Assembly: GCA_963707515.1 (NCBI GenBank)
Contig: CAVPQI010000001.1
Coordinates: forward strand, 1,116,001-1,180,000
Source of the DNA: Sva-07 sp963707515
GTDB lineage: Bacteria > Actinomycetota > Acidimicrobiia > Acidimicrobiales > Ilumatobacteraceae
Length of the DNA stretch: 64,000 bases
Direction of reading: 5' to 3'
Of this stretch, positions 10,601 to 17,880 are shown piece after piece. The notes below the pieces were generated by a model. It was given only the letters and a program-made list of their open reading frames with translations. It did not search any database and was not told where the DNA came from. Numbering within the stretch: position 1 is the first letter of the stretch; each line of letters opens with the position of its first letter. The position numbers and the translations under genes are program-made.

Positions 10601-11921
10601 CACGAACGGGCTGGCAGCGCCTGCCGGCCTCGATCTGCAGCTCGTCAACGTCGACACCAACGACGTGCTCGACCCGACGACCGAGCCGAACTCGTTCCAG
10701 ATACCCGCTGGTCGCTACTACGCACGCGCCAAGGCCACCGGCTACCCGGATCAGCGCTCGGTCGGCAACACGACGTTGACGATCGGTGCCGGCGCGACGA
10801 CGCCGGTGGGGATCTCGGTGGTGCTCCCCCGGTACGTCCGGGTGACCGTCGTCGGTCCGTCCAACGCCACCGTCACGGTCGACGGCAAGGTGAAGACGGC
10901 GGCGACATCGTCCGCCTTCGAGTTCACCGACGTCGAGGCCGTGGCGACGCGCATTCCCTCGACCGGCGCGCTCACCGGGACCATCGGCGCCACGGGCTAC
11001 CGGCCGCAGGAGATCAACGTCCCGGCGAGCATCAACCACGCCCAGACGGTGACGCTGGCACCGCTCGTCGACGTCAGCGGCTCGATCCCCGGCGCGGTCG
11101 CCGGCTCGATCACCGCGTCCAACGGCACGACGAGCGTGACCGGCACCATCACCGGCTCCGGTTCGACCGCGACGTACGCGTTCGAGGATCTCGGAATCGG
11201 TACCTGGACCGTGACCTACGACCGCGCCGGTTCGGGCCACACCCCGACGCCGGTCACGATCGCCACCATCACGGCCACCTCACCGGCCGGCAACTCGTTG
11301 ACAGGGGCCTCCGTACCGCTCACGGTCCGCAACGTGGACTACACGACGATCGTCCGGGTGCCGGATGCGTCGGCGCAGTCCGGCACCGCCCGCTTCCCCG
11401 GCGCGTCGGTGGTCATCCTCGACAGTGCCACGCCGACGCCGAACGTCCTCGCCAGCGGGGCGACCCTCGCCGACGATCCGGAGACCCCCGGCAACGAACG
11501 TGGCACCATCGGCTTCAGCGTCCCGGAGACCGCGACACCTACTCGGTGGCGTGTGTCGCACGTCGACTACATGACCCGCACGGCAGCGATCAGCACGAAC
11601 CCGATCGTCCTCATCCCGGCGATCACCGGTGCCGTCACCGACGCCGGCGAACCGGTCGTCGGCGCCACCGTGCGCGTCTGCCCGGCAACGCCGGCCAACG
11701 CACCGTGTGCGGCCAGCGCAGCCCTGGCGACCACGGCCTCGATCGCCGCGGGCGTGTTCAAGTTCACCGACGAGATCGCGCCGGGGAGCTATCGCGTCTG
11801 GGCGATCAGCGGAACGGCCACGGGCAGCGTCACGTTGAACGTCACCGCCAACGCAGCGACGCTCGGTGCGGCGACGATTCCCATCGCCGCCCCGGGCCAA
11901 GGCGGCGGCGGCGGCGACTGA
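4689..11921 (+). CDS. Giant COG1470-like bitopic protein (2410 aa) with Ca-binding-type repeats and about 20 beta repeats (3 of 3)
   Basis: This is the largest protein in the window. Residues 1-210 form the same beta modules as its two paralogues, and one membrane helix lies at about 221-243. Immediately outside it, residues 261-339 contain four acidic repeats of the form DTDGDGI(P/V)D, which resemble thrombospondin type 3 / dockerin calcium loops. The remaining 2000 residues are carboxypeptidase-regulatory-like or CNA-B-like beta repeats with Thr/Ala-rich linkers, ending in GGGGGD. There is no sortase motif or second membrane helix. The expected form is a long rigid fibre, perhaps over 60 nm (inference), projecting from the membrane. 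The start ATG lies 16 bases after the previous stop. The gene ends just before a bidirectional terminator. Confidence 0.75.
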   Translation: MTFRLEPHATTIAAAPGESVLGRVTIHNDGSAPATYTVTVVGLDSVGRIDPLIRPPVRVSVEPGASASVDVPIPVPATLGIGEHAAAFEATSNRPTDRAVLIPFTLSIASVERVDLVPVPSTIRGRRRVSFHLDVTNHEPHAVELALTGEAPDVEVEFSPPATTLQPGQRLVARGKVRGPKHWSGEPTQHNLLITAIGRASSTTITTPYVQRPLFAHRLRMVLAAVTVVALWLGAIGGVAFWLATRDDGSSAGSAAQITAVDTDGDGIVDAFFDADGNRLTAVDTDGDGIPDAFYDADGNLVPGTDTDGDGIPDTLVGSDGQPIKAIDTDGDGIPDALSDGSVIPEDEVAAPAEPKTTIVRGTVSVDGDPSAVAVTLTPVALGAAPTPEATPIGFRGTDPRQPTGKLWSARHGVVPGISSTVRRTVSIAPQSPIRPEVDGVFLFSDVLQGQSYEISFALAGYDTQSFVITPAADGEPIDLDVELQPASGALAGSVVGPGGSKNAAITVTDGTLEFRTTADSNTGAWSIDGVSTPGVYTITAELRGYATAVRQIELRPGQEVSDIALQMVAGLGTITGRIVNQSGEPLGGVTVAATNGETTLTSTSLTQGDVGFFSLPQLDLPATYTVSATLDGYLTETRRVPMEGSVSGISFTMISETATLTGRVTNAAGAGIPNAGLVVSTGDLTFRASTSAAPNAGVFSIDRLPPGTYTITVEHYQYESATEFVTLQAGITPPPLNVVLQPTSGPPSVGTGSLVVDVVNDDPTISPPGINGATVTISRNRSGEPPRTLTDPDASTVRFDKLPVGTYTIRVTAPGYNASQPITRSVGLSEQRVEVELQKLGSASGMLIDGTTGIDAESGQALTGYSVVLHRLNADLSLGQQYGPYAANPADGTWTTPPSALTTGLYDVRVIDVPAGYLVRSQILDTSPQVNGRPMTFLVPAIVNAKVNTIDLPPIRADRFPQITGRVYAPRLNGTAVEFDPVDDGTLAVTATCNGSPIADVTLTNTGGSGEVDTFVISKEQIAAVATAAELPTTCTIDVGADGRVPTPIAVAGLDAGNGNVLGDRLVATALAVDPDPLFGTLFWLDEGSDPAQRVPIAGTVTTGAPAITRFTPTEATAAVPDPRPGWDTATLQAVTNPATGAWALDGQLFGVTPYNFTAPNFGTGVVPVRIDQTGRAVPASTPSGAVVNNDGGGSYGIELRPPDAGEVRGVVTIITSGVPTYPTDMVRATDPTMTERTATPSAGGAFTFTDAVPGLWHVAFDTPPNHRLDTPATGEVSGVVQPGTNPPTSGFDATFTELATVDVRLFDGITDLPISPSAGLELTGFATATRPAAPPDADGVYQLSGVPVAAIQAATTPVSYALELDLADYDLGNAEIDGLPVDARNIALSVVAGERVTLDIYVEPFGSLEGRIVGQTQTGDELLSLDTTPPALAATLQAIRVDADGNPITTDDEPATVEAGATPGTFRVIGPAGLYRLVPAHPQYADTPVVIPPNPTDPLLPAGVFQMVNGVNPDLGDFRLALRQGSLSIEAVATLASGVDVEGAVYDLYPGTASTCTGTPSGPRHGEIPLGGVTLTDVVPGTYCLAINKFDPDAPTERLAFTAIVMVDIPRETADAPSETTVVAPLPLLRPTLVGTLHAENTKTPTPDRVPLVAPGGITVTSEFTTSVDIDVNGSTEDNLNPDDGGRTAAASPTPPVPPATTGDGSWTYVLEAVPYGLHDITAPTIAGYTLSNETQSVNVTSEFGPTQVPAFVYVVDQAPVEIDLGDGVFPSLDSDFVNDTPATVTLTSPSGTTYTTYELDDADPATPNRLVLASVPYEAGTFRIVFDDALHAAVDQTFSLGQALNARGRRAATITQPTADRVRLTGTVRQRTGPAVTNVTNLQVGGRILLDGDTDHELAPSPGTSSAGTWLVGAYYAIDVPAGTYALSVTQTGYATENDPALSLVAVGQLVSLNLEVERLASVTVNAATNGLAAPAGLDLQLVNVDTNDVLDPTTEPNSFQIPAGRYYARAKATGYPDQRSVGNTTLTIGAGATTPVGISVVLPRYVRVTVVGPSNATVTVDGKVKTAATSSAFEFTDVEAVATRIPSTGALTGTIGATGYRPQEINVPASINHAQTVTLAPLVDVSGSIPGAVAGSITASNGTTSVTGTITGSGSTATYAFEDLGIGTWTVTYDRAGSGHTPTPVTIATITATSPAGNSLTGASVPLTVRNVDYTTIVRVPDASAQSGTARFPGASVVILDSATPTPNVLASGATLADDPETPGNERGTIGFSVPETATPTRWRVSHVDYMTRTAAISTNPIVLIPAITGAVTDAGEPVVGATVRVCPATPANAPCAASAALATTASIAAGVFKFTDEIAPGSYRVWAISGTATGSVTLNVTANAATLGAATIPIAAPGQGGGGGD
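5470..5705 (+). repeat. Tandem DTDGDGI(P/V)D calcium-loop coding repeats
   Basis: Four in-frame copies of a roughly 20-residue unit encode DTDGDG loops next to the membrane helix of the 2410-aa protein. The DNA repeats share the core GTCGACACCGACGGCGACGG with small changes. The acidic spacing matches thrombospondin type 3 / dockerin calcium sites (family knowledge); calcium binding is inferred. Confidence 0.7.
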
Positions 11922-11927
11922 CGCGCC

Positions 11928-11976
11928 GATCTCGGTCAGGATCTGCCCGGAAAGCGGGCAGAATCCGACCGAGATC
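11928..11976. terminator. Bidirectional terminator between convergent eCIS operons
   Basis: The arms GATCTCGGTC...TGCCCG and CGGGCA...GACCGAGATC pair almost perfectly around a GAAAG loop. It sits in the 70-base gap between the stop of the 2410-aa protein and the stop of the zinc-ribbon gene, so one hairpin can serve both transcripts. There is no strong U tract on either side. Confidence 0.7.
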
Positions 11977-11991
11977 GCAGGGCGCGTGACG

Positions 11992-12426
11992 TCAGAGGGC
12001 GGCGAGGATCGGGATGATGATCGCCGTGGCGATCAACCCGGCGGCCGGCCACCACCACCACGGCGTGGTGATCGGTTCCGGCTCCGGCGCGGGAGCGGGA
12101 GGTGGCGGCGGGGGCGGCGCCGGCATGACGGGTGGCGGCGCCGGCTTCGGGTCGAGGTCGGCGTTGCAGCGGATGCAGTTCGTGGTGCCGAGCGGGTTCA
12201 GCTCGCCGCACGCCGGACACACCTTGGTGCCGACGCGATGGCGCCCGCCGGCACCGGGGAGCCGGCGCAACGTGGTGTCGCTGTTGCCGCCGCGGACCGT
12301 CGCCGGCACGTTCGACGACACCCAGAACAGCGGGTAGTCGCAGTGCGAGCAGAACTCCTCCGACGAGCGGCGGATCGAGACGAGCTCGGTCTGGTGGCCG
12401 CACTCCGGGCACGTGATCTCAGCCAT
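11992..12426 (-). CDS. Tail-anchored double zinc-ribbon protein
   Basis: This 144-aa protein has a first zinc ribbon near residues 6-30 (CPECG...CSHC) and a second near 70-88 (CPACG...CIRC). A long Pro-rich linker follows (about 95-118, several PPP runs), then WWWW and a single C-terminal hydrophobic helix (about 122-144) that ends the protein. That is a tail-anchor layout with both ribbons in the cytoplasm. ATG 12426 overlaps the stop of the gpI-like gene by 8 bases, so it is the last gene of the eCIS - strand operon. A tether or adaptor between the sheath machine and the membrane is a reasonable inference; no characterised homologue is known to me. Confidence 0.8.
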   Translation of the reverse strand: MAEITCPECGHQTELVSIRRSSEEFCSHCDYPLFWVSSNVPATVRGGNSDTTLRRLPGAGGRHRVGTKVCPACGELNPLGTTNCIRCNADLDPKPAPPPVMPAPPPPPPPAPAPEPEPITTPWWWWPAAGLIATAIIIPILAAL

Positions 12427-13010
12427 CGGCCCTTCCTTCCATCTGAGCGGCGCTCACCGGGAGCTGGCCGGTGGGGGTGGCGACCGCATCCGGGTTCGGC
12501 CACGCACGCGTGCCGGCGACCCAGAGATCGAACGTGACCGACGCCGGGAGTTCGTCGCGCACGATGCGCACGAGGTCGGCGGTCGAGTTCCACCCGGTCG
12601 ACTCGACGTCGATGCGGACGTGCGGCGCAGCGGCGGGCGACTCCCCTTCGGGGAAGATCCCGCCGGAGTCGCGCGACGGTCGCCGGTGCACCGCTGAGCA
12701 GCTCGAGCAGCTGGGTGAGGCCGCGCTCGGTGCCGCGCCACTGGATCAGGTCGGAGTACTCGCAGCACGATCTCGCGCTGCAGGCGCCCGTCGAGCGAGG
12801 AGTCGAGCCAGTCCACGCCGAGCCAGCGGGCCATCGTCCGGACCATCGGCGTCGGGCGCCACGGTGGCGTCGAAGACGTGCGGCAGCGTGTCGATCTGGT
12901 GCGATCGCCGTGTCGGCGACGCGCTGGAAGATCGACACGAACCGGTCGAGGAAGTCGTCCTCGACCATCCCCACCGGGAGCTGATGGAGCAACCAGTCGT
13001 CGCGCCTCAT
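12419..13010 (-). CDS. Phage tail protein I-like baseplate protein (Afp12-like), frameshifted
   Basis: Joined frames read MRRDDWLLHQLPVGM, LDRFVSIFQRVADT, MARWLGVDWLD, YSDLIQWRGTERGLTQLLEL and a C-terminal VTFDLWV segment, the pattern of P2 gpI-like tail proteins found after baseplate J in eCIS clusters. The restored length is about 197 aa. Several single-base shifts (for example near 12.68, 12.76 and 12.89 kb) split it into three frames, and I regard these as probable sequence errors. It starts 8 bases after the baseplate J stop and its stop overlaps the zinc-ribbon ATG, which fixes both ends. Expected role: baseplate wedge component linking the hub to the periphery. Confidence 0.65.
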
Positions 13011-13017
13011 CGCCGGG

Positions 13018-14998
13018 TCACCTGACGATCACCTGATGGTTGGCCGACAGGAACAGCGAGTCGCGGCGCCAGCTTGACGAGCTCCTTGCCGAACCCGATG
13101 CGCTCCTGGTTGCGCAGGTCGTACTCGAAGAACAGCACCTCGTCGACGCGCTCGACACCTTCGACGGCTTCCAGCAGCTGGAAGATCGCCGTGGCGTTGA
13201 GGTCGACGTCGAAGTGCCAGCCGATGCCGTCCGGCCCGCCGGTCAGCGGGTTGATGTAACTGGTAGAGCGGCGCGCAGGGCGCGGTCCCGGACCAGCGAC
13301 GCAGGTCGGCCAGGTCGGGCGCTGACGAGCGCCGCGACGGTCACGCCCTGGTAGTACGGCGTGCCGACCTCGATCGTGCGTGCCCGAGGATGCGGCGCTC
13401 GTCGAGGTAGTCGGCGATCCGGGCGATCATGTCGTCGGGCAGCGCGAAGTCGTCGAGCTGCAACGTCTCGGGACGATGCTTGATCGCCGGCACGACGAGC
13501 AGGCGGATCGGGTCGCCCGGTTCGATCGGCGGGAGGCAGCGGACGCGGGCGATCGCGGCGTCGGCCTCGCGCGGTGAGTCGCTCGAAGTCCGACATCGTC
13601 ACCGCTCGACCACCGGCGCGCAGCGACTGCGGACCACGGCGCTTGACGTTCTCCACCGTCTCGGCGTCGACGCCACCGCGTGCCGCCTCGAGGTTCTGGA
13701 CGCGGTCGACGTAGGGCACCGAGGTGCGCAGCGTGGTCAGCGTGTTGGCGCCGACGTTGCCGGCGGCACCGCCACCCGTAGCGGTAGCCGGTGACGGCGC
13801 AGCCGTGCGCCCTCCGGCGGGACGGCGCCGTGTTGGCGAATCGAACCGTCGGGGTAACGGATGAGGGGACCGAAGCGGATCTCACCCGTGGTCGAGTTCC
13901 ACATGAAGTGGCTGGTCGTCACGGCTGGAGTCGACGAAGTCGGCGACCTCGGTCCACTGCACGACCGAATCACCCAGCTCGACCTCGAGCGTCTCGTTGC
14001 CCGTCGCGCGGCAGCACCGGCGTGCGCCCGCTGCGGAAGACCTGATCCGGCTTGCCGTCGCTCTTGCCGAGCACCTCGCTGGCGACGAGCTCGCTGTGCT
14101 CGGCGGTGACGGTGCCACCGATCGCGTCGGCGCGTGATCCGCCGGATCTGCGGCGACGCACGGTACGTCGGCTGGCCGGGCTCGGGCGGCAACAGGCGGG
14201 CGCGCAGCCAGTAGGCCGGCTGCCGCCGAGCGTCAGCGGCTCGTGCTCGGTGGCGACGAGGAGCACGATGTTGCCGTCGCGGTTGAGGCCACCGGTCGAG
14301 TCGGCGATCTCGCCGGTCGAGCTCGGGGTGATCGCCGGGACCCAGCCCTCGCCCTGCCACATCTCCCAGCGCAGCGGCGGGCGGCCCGGGTATGACCCCG
14401 ATGCCCTCGACGTTGGCCTGCGATGCCGAGGCGGATCGCGTTACCGGCGAGCGACCGCTCGAACCCGAGGTAGAACGCGTCACCCGGCACCATCGGTTCG
14501 CGCGGGAAGCACGCTGACGCCGGTATGGCGACGCGCAGGTCGTCCCAGACGTCGACGTACGCGTCGCCGCCCGGCGACGTCAGCGCCGCCACGATCCGCG
14601 GCGGGACGATGATGCCGGTCGCTCGATCGTCGTGAACACCCGCGTGCTCGCCGATCTCACCGGCCGTTGCCGACCTGCGTGCCCGCCGGGACGACGATCG
14701 TCTCGTCGAACCGGCGCCGACTGAGCCAGAACGTCAGGTCGGCACGCGCCGCCGTCGCCGGGAACGGCTCGAAGCCGAGCAGGTTGAGCATGTCGCGTGT
14801 AGAACACGTCCGGCACCTGGTTGAGCCGGAACAGCGATCATCTCGGTCATCCAGGCGAACAGCTCGATCAGGGCGACGCCGGGATCGGACAGGTTGTGGT
14901 TCGTCCACTCCGGGCAGTAGCGTCGGGATCAGCCGCTTGGCCTCGTCGACGAGGTCCTGGAACGTCCGGTCGTCGAGGTTGGTGACAGGAAGGCTCAT
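13018..14998 (-). CDS. Baseplate J-like protein (Afp11-like), multiply frameshifted
   Basis: The N-terminus reads MSLPVTNLDDRTFQDLVDEA, continues as KRLIPTLLP and, after frame correction, EWTNHNLSDPGVALIELFAWM, which is diagnostic of the large eCIS/phage baseplate J family. The C-terminus reads FQLLEAVEGVERVDEVLFFEYDL and ends NHQVIVR. The restored length is about 660 aa, which is normal. At least a dozen indels lie between 13.2 and 14.95 kb; at about 14.92 kb CCG became CCCG. ATG 14998 overlaps the gp25 stop (ATGA). Family role: the major wedge protein of the baseplate that triggers sheath contraction. Confidence 0.7.
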
Positions 14999-15411
14999 GC
15001 CTCGTCCTCTCGCGGGATGACGTAGAAGGGATAGACCAGGTTGCGGCGGTCGTTCGTCGCCCGCACGTGGTAGTCGATCTCGATCAGCACCTCACCGGCG
15101 TGATGCCGGATCGGGGTCGAGTCGGACATCGTCGAGCGTGACGCGCGGCTCCCACCGTCCGATCGCGTCGCGAACCGCCTCACCCATCAGGCCGAGGGTG
15201 TTGGCGTTGATCGGCTCGAACAACAGGTCCCAGATCGCGGCAGCCGAACTGCGGGCGCATCAGCCGCTCGCCGGGCGCCGTGGTCAGCGATCATGCGGAT
15301 GCGACGAGTCGATGTCGGCGGCGCCGCGACGACATGGCGATGGCGCCCGACTGGTCGACGCGCATGGGGAACAGCGATGCCGCGTCCGATGAAGTCGCTG
15401 GCGTCGCTCAT
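14995..15411 (-). CDS. gp25-like baseplate wedge protein (Afp9-like), frameshifted
   Basis: Fragments in different frames join as MSDASDFIGRGIA, SSIRMIADHG, EPRVTLDDV and GEVLIEIDYHVRATNDRRNLVYPFYV, the pattern of GPW/gp25 proteins. The span allows 138 aa, which is the usual size. ATG 15411 overlaps the VgrG stop by one base and its own stop overlaps the baseplate J start, so both ends are fixed by translational coupling. Single-base indels near 15.11, 15.25, 15.28 and 15.38 kb break the frame. The protein is expected to join the sheath initiator to the wedges. Confidence 0.65.
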
Positions 15412-17220
15412 CAGTTGATCTGCACGATCGAGCCCTTGACCTCGGTGACCGCCGATGATTGCAGCGTCGCCGGGGCGTTGGCTTTGAGGTCGAGCTTGGC
15501 CTGGGCGGTCACCGCAGTGCTCGCCTTGGACTTGATGTTCACGTTGGCGCCGGCATCGATGGTGATGTCCTGCGTCGACTTGATCGTGATGTTGGCACCT
15601 TTCAAGGTGATGTCGCCGTCCTTGGTGATCTCGATCGAGCCACGATCGTTGTACACCTTCACCGGCACACCGTCGGCCTGCACCTCGAGCTTCTCGGCAC
15701 CGAGCAGCAGGGTCGCCTCCTTGCCGACGGTGTTCATCTGGATGAACTGGGTGTTGGTGCCCTGGCCGTCGGCGAAGCGCAGCTCGTGGCCGAGGCGGGA
15801 GTTGAACACCCGTGCTTCGACCTTGCCCGCGCTGAGCGTGTCGGCGTGGGTGTACTTCGGCTTGTCGACACCGTTGACGAGGCCGCCGAGCACCAACGGA
15901 TGATCGAGATGACCGTGCTCGAACCCGACGAGCACCTCGTCGCCGACCTCGGGCAGCGTGTTCCAGCCCCGGCTGCTGCCCGATCCCGGTTGCAGCACGC
16001 GGGCCCACCCGGTCTCCAGGTCCTCGGAGAGGTAGGGCAACTTGAGCTTCACCCGGTTGAGCTTCTCGGGATCCTGGTTGTTGGTGACGATGCCGACGGT
16101 GAACGCCCCGACGAGGTTCTGCAACGTCGCACCGGCGCCCTGACCGACCAAGTCGACGAGCGAGTCGGGCTCGGACGGGCCGATCTCGAACGACGTCCGC
16201 AGCGACTGGCGCGACATCGTGTGCTCGACCGAGGTGCAGTAGTAGTCACCTTCCCAGTTGGTACCGAGCCCCTTGATCTTCAACACGGCACCAGGCTTGA
16301 GGTTCGGATGCGGCAGCGCCTCACCGCGGGCCCGCAGCATTTCGCCCTCGCGCCGCTCGACGACGCTCTTGGCCAGCACCTGGGCGTCGTTGACGTCGCG
16401 GACCGGCCGGGGGATCGTCAGTGCGGTCTTTCCACCGACGCCGGTGTTGGCGATCGAGGTTCCGGTGAGGCCGATCTCGGACTTGCGTCCACCGCCCCGA
16501 GCCCTGGCGGTGCCCTCGATGCGACGCTTGTTGAGCACGTCCCAACCGGTCACCTTGACCTCGTCGACGTGCTCGCTGGCGCTGTAGCGGGCGCTGAAGC
16601 TGAGCAGGTTCTCCCCGACGTTGAGGGCGCAGGTCGTCGTGGCGGTCGACCGTGGACGGATCTGCAGCTTGTCGTCTTCGACGAACCACTCGCAGCCCGC
16701 CTCGCGGAACGAGCCGGTCGATGAACGCGTAGGCGGTCGAGTACTGGTAGGCGAAGTCGCTGAGCCGGAACGACGAGAGGCTGCTGTCGAGCGAGCCGGT
16801 CGCCAGGCCACACTCGCTGGCCAGCGACGAGATGGCATCTCTGGCGGTCTGGTTGACGTACGACTTGGTCATCGTGGTCCGGCCCAGCTTGTAGAGCGGG
16901 TCGTAGCCCTCGACGATGACGTGCTGGCTGGTACCGGTGTCGAGCTCGATGCCGAGGCCGACGACGCTGCCCTTGAAGATCGGGTACGGCGTCCGGTCGG
17001 CGACGTCGATCTCCAGCACGTGCCCGATGCCGATGTTGATCCCCTCGGCGTCGAGCCCATCACCCGCCGTACTGGCGCGGAAGGCGAGCCGGGCGTGGGC
17101 GGGCACCCCGACGCTCCGGCGGACGCGGATGTCGACGAGGCTGGCGTGGACCTCGCTCGACAGATCGGTGCCATTGGCGCGGATCTTGACGACCAGCGGG
17201 ACGAGCTCGGAGTACGGCAT
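15411..17220 (-). CDS. VgrG/phage late control D-like spike hub (Afp8-like), one frameshift
   Basis: The joined frames give about 602 aa. An N-terminal gpD-like hub domain (MPYSELVPLVVKI, SVGVPAHARLAF, VEGYDPLYKLGR) is followed by an OB/gp5-like region (VGIVTNNQDPEKLNRVKLKLPY, EVGDEVLVGFEHG) and a C-terminal beta-prism with repeated DITLKGANITI strands ending SIVQIN. One indel near 16.71 kb separates AFIDRL from FREAGCEWFVEDDK. The start ATG shares one base with the LysM stop. It should form the trimeric spike shaft at the tube tip, capped by the PAAR-like protein encoded at 25.3 kb. Confidence 0.85.
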
Positions 17221-17879
17221 CAGCGTCGTTCCGGGATCGACAGCAGTCGGCCGGGCGTCAGGTCCAACGGGTCGGCGATGCCGTTGAGCACAGCGATGTC
17301 GCGCCACTTCGTGGAGTCGCCGAAGTACCGGGCGGCGATGCGGTCGAGCGTGTCGCCGACCTGCACCTGATGGGTGCGGTGCGGTTTCGGGGTCCCCGAC
17401 GTCGGGTTCTGCGGGCCCCAGTTGGCGTCGGGCTCGAACTGCTCGAGCGACAGTTCCACGTTGGCGCGCAACGGGAGCCCTTCGCTGGAGAAGTAGGTGA
17501 AGGCGACGTTGGCGGAGGTGATCACCGCTTTGAACGAGTGGATGTGGGTGCCCCAGTGGAACTTGACCCACGGCGGACGTCCGTTACCGATGGCCGCGTC
17601 GTAGCCGGGCAGCGTCGTGTCGATGTCCATCAGCTTGAGGAGCTTGTTGGAGTGTGCACTGACGGCGGTGCCGGTGTCGGTCGTGTCGAACACGAGGCTC
17701 AGGCTGAACGTGCCGCCCGAACCGCCGGCGAAGCGCAGTGTCGGTGTCGCCTTGCCGGGGACGCTGTCGGACTCCCAGCGGTTCTGGGTGGCGAAGGCGA
17801 ACGACGTCGGGTTGAACATGCAGTCGATGCGGGCGCCGGTCTCGACCTCGAGGTAGGCCTTCTGCAGTTGGTTCGACAT
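17220..17879 (-). CDS. LysM-containing tube/baseplate adaptor (Afp7-like)
   Basis: This 219-aa protein has an N-terminal beta domain of the CIS tube-associated family (YLEVETGARIDCMFNPTSFAF) and a C-terminal LysM-like module (HQVQVGDTLDRIAARYFGDSTKWRDIAVLNGI). That pair is characteristic of the LysM protein that joins the tube to the hub in eCIS and phage tails. It starts 1 base after the upstream DUF4157 stop and its own stop touches the VgrG start. The frame is intact. It is probably internal to the particle rather than a cell-wall binder. Confidence 0.88.
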   Translation of the reverse strand: MSNQLQKAYLEVETGARIDCMFNPTSFAFATQNRWESDSVPGKATPTLRFAGGSGGTFSLSLVFDTTDTGTAVSAHSNKLLKLMDIDTTLPGYDAAIGNGRPPWVKFHWGTHIHSFKAVITSANVAFTYFSSEGLPLRANVELSLEQFEPDANWGPQNPTSGTPKPHRTHQVQVGDTLDRIAARYFGDSTKWRDIAVLNGIADPLDLTPGRLLSIPERR

Positions 17880-17880
17880 G

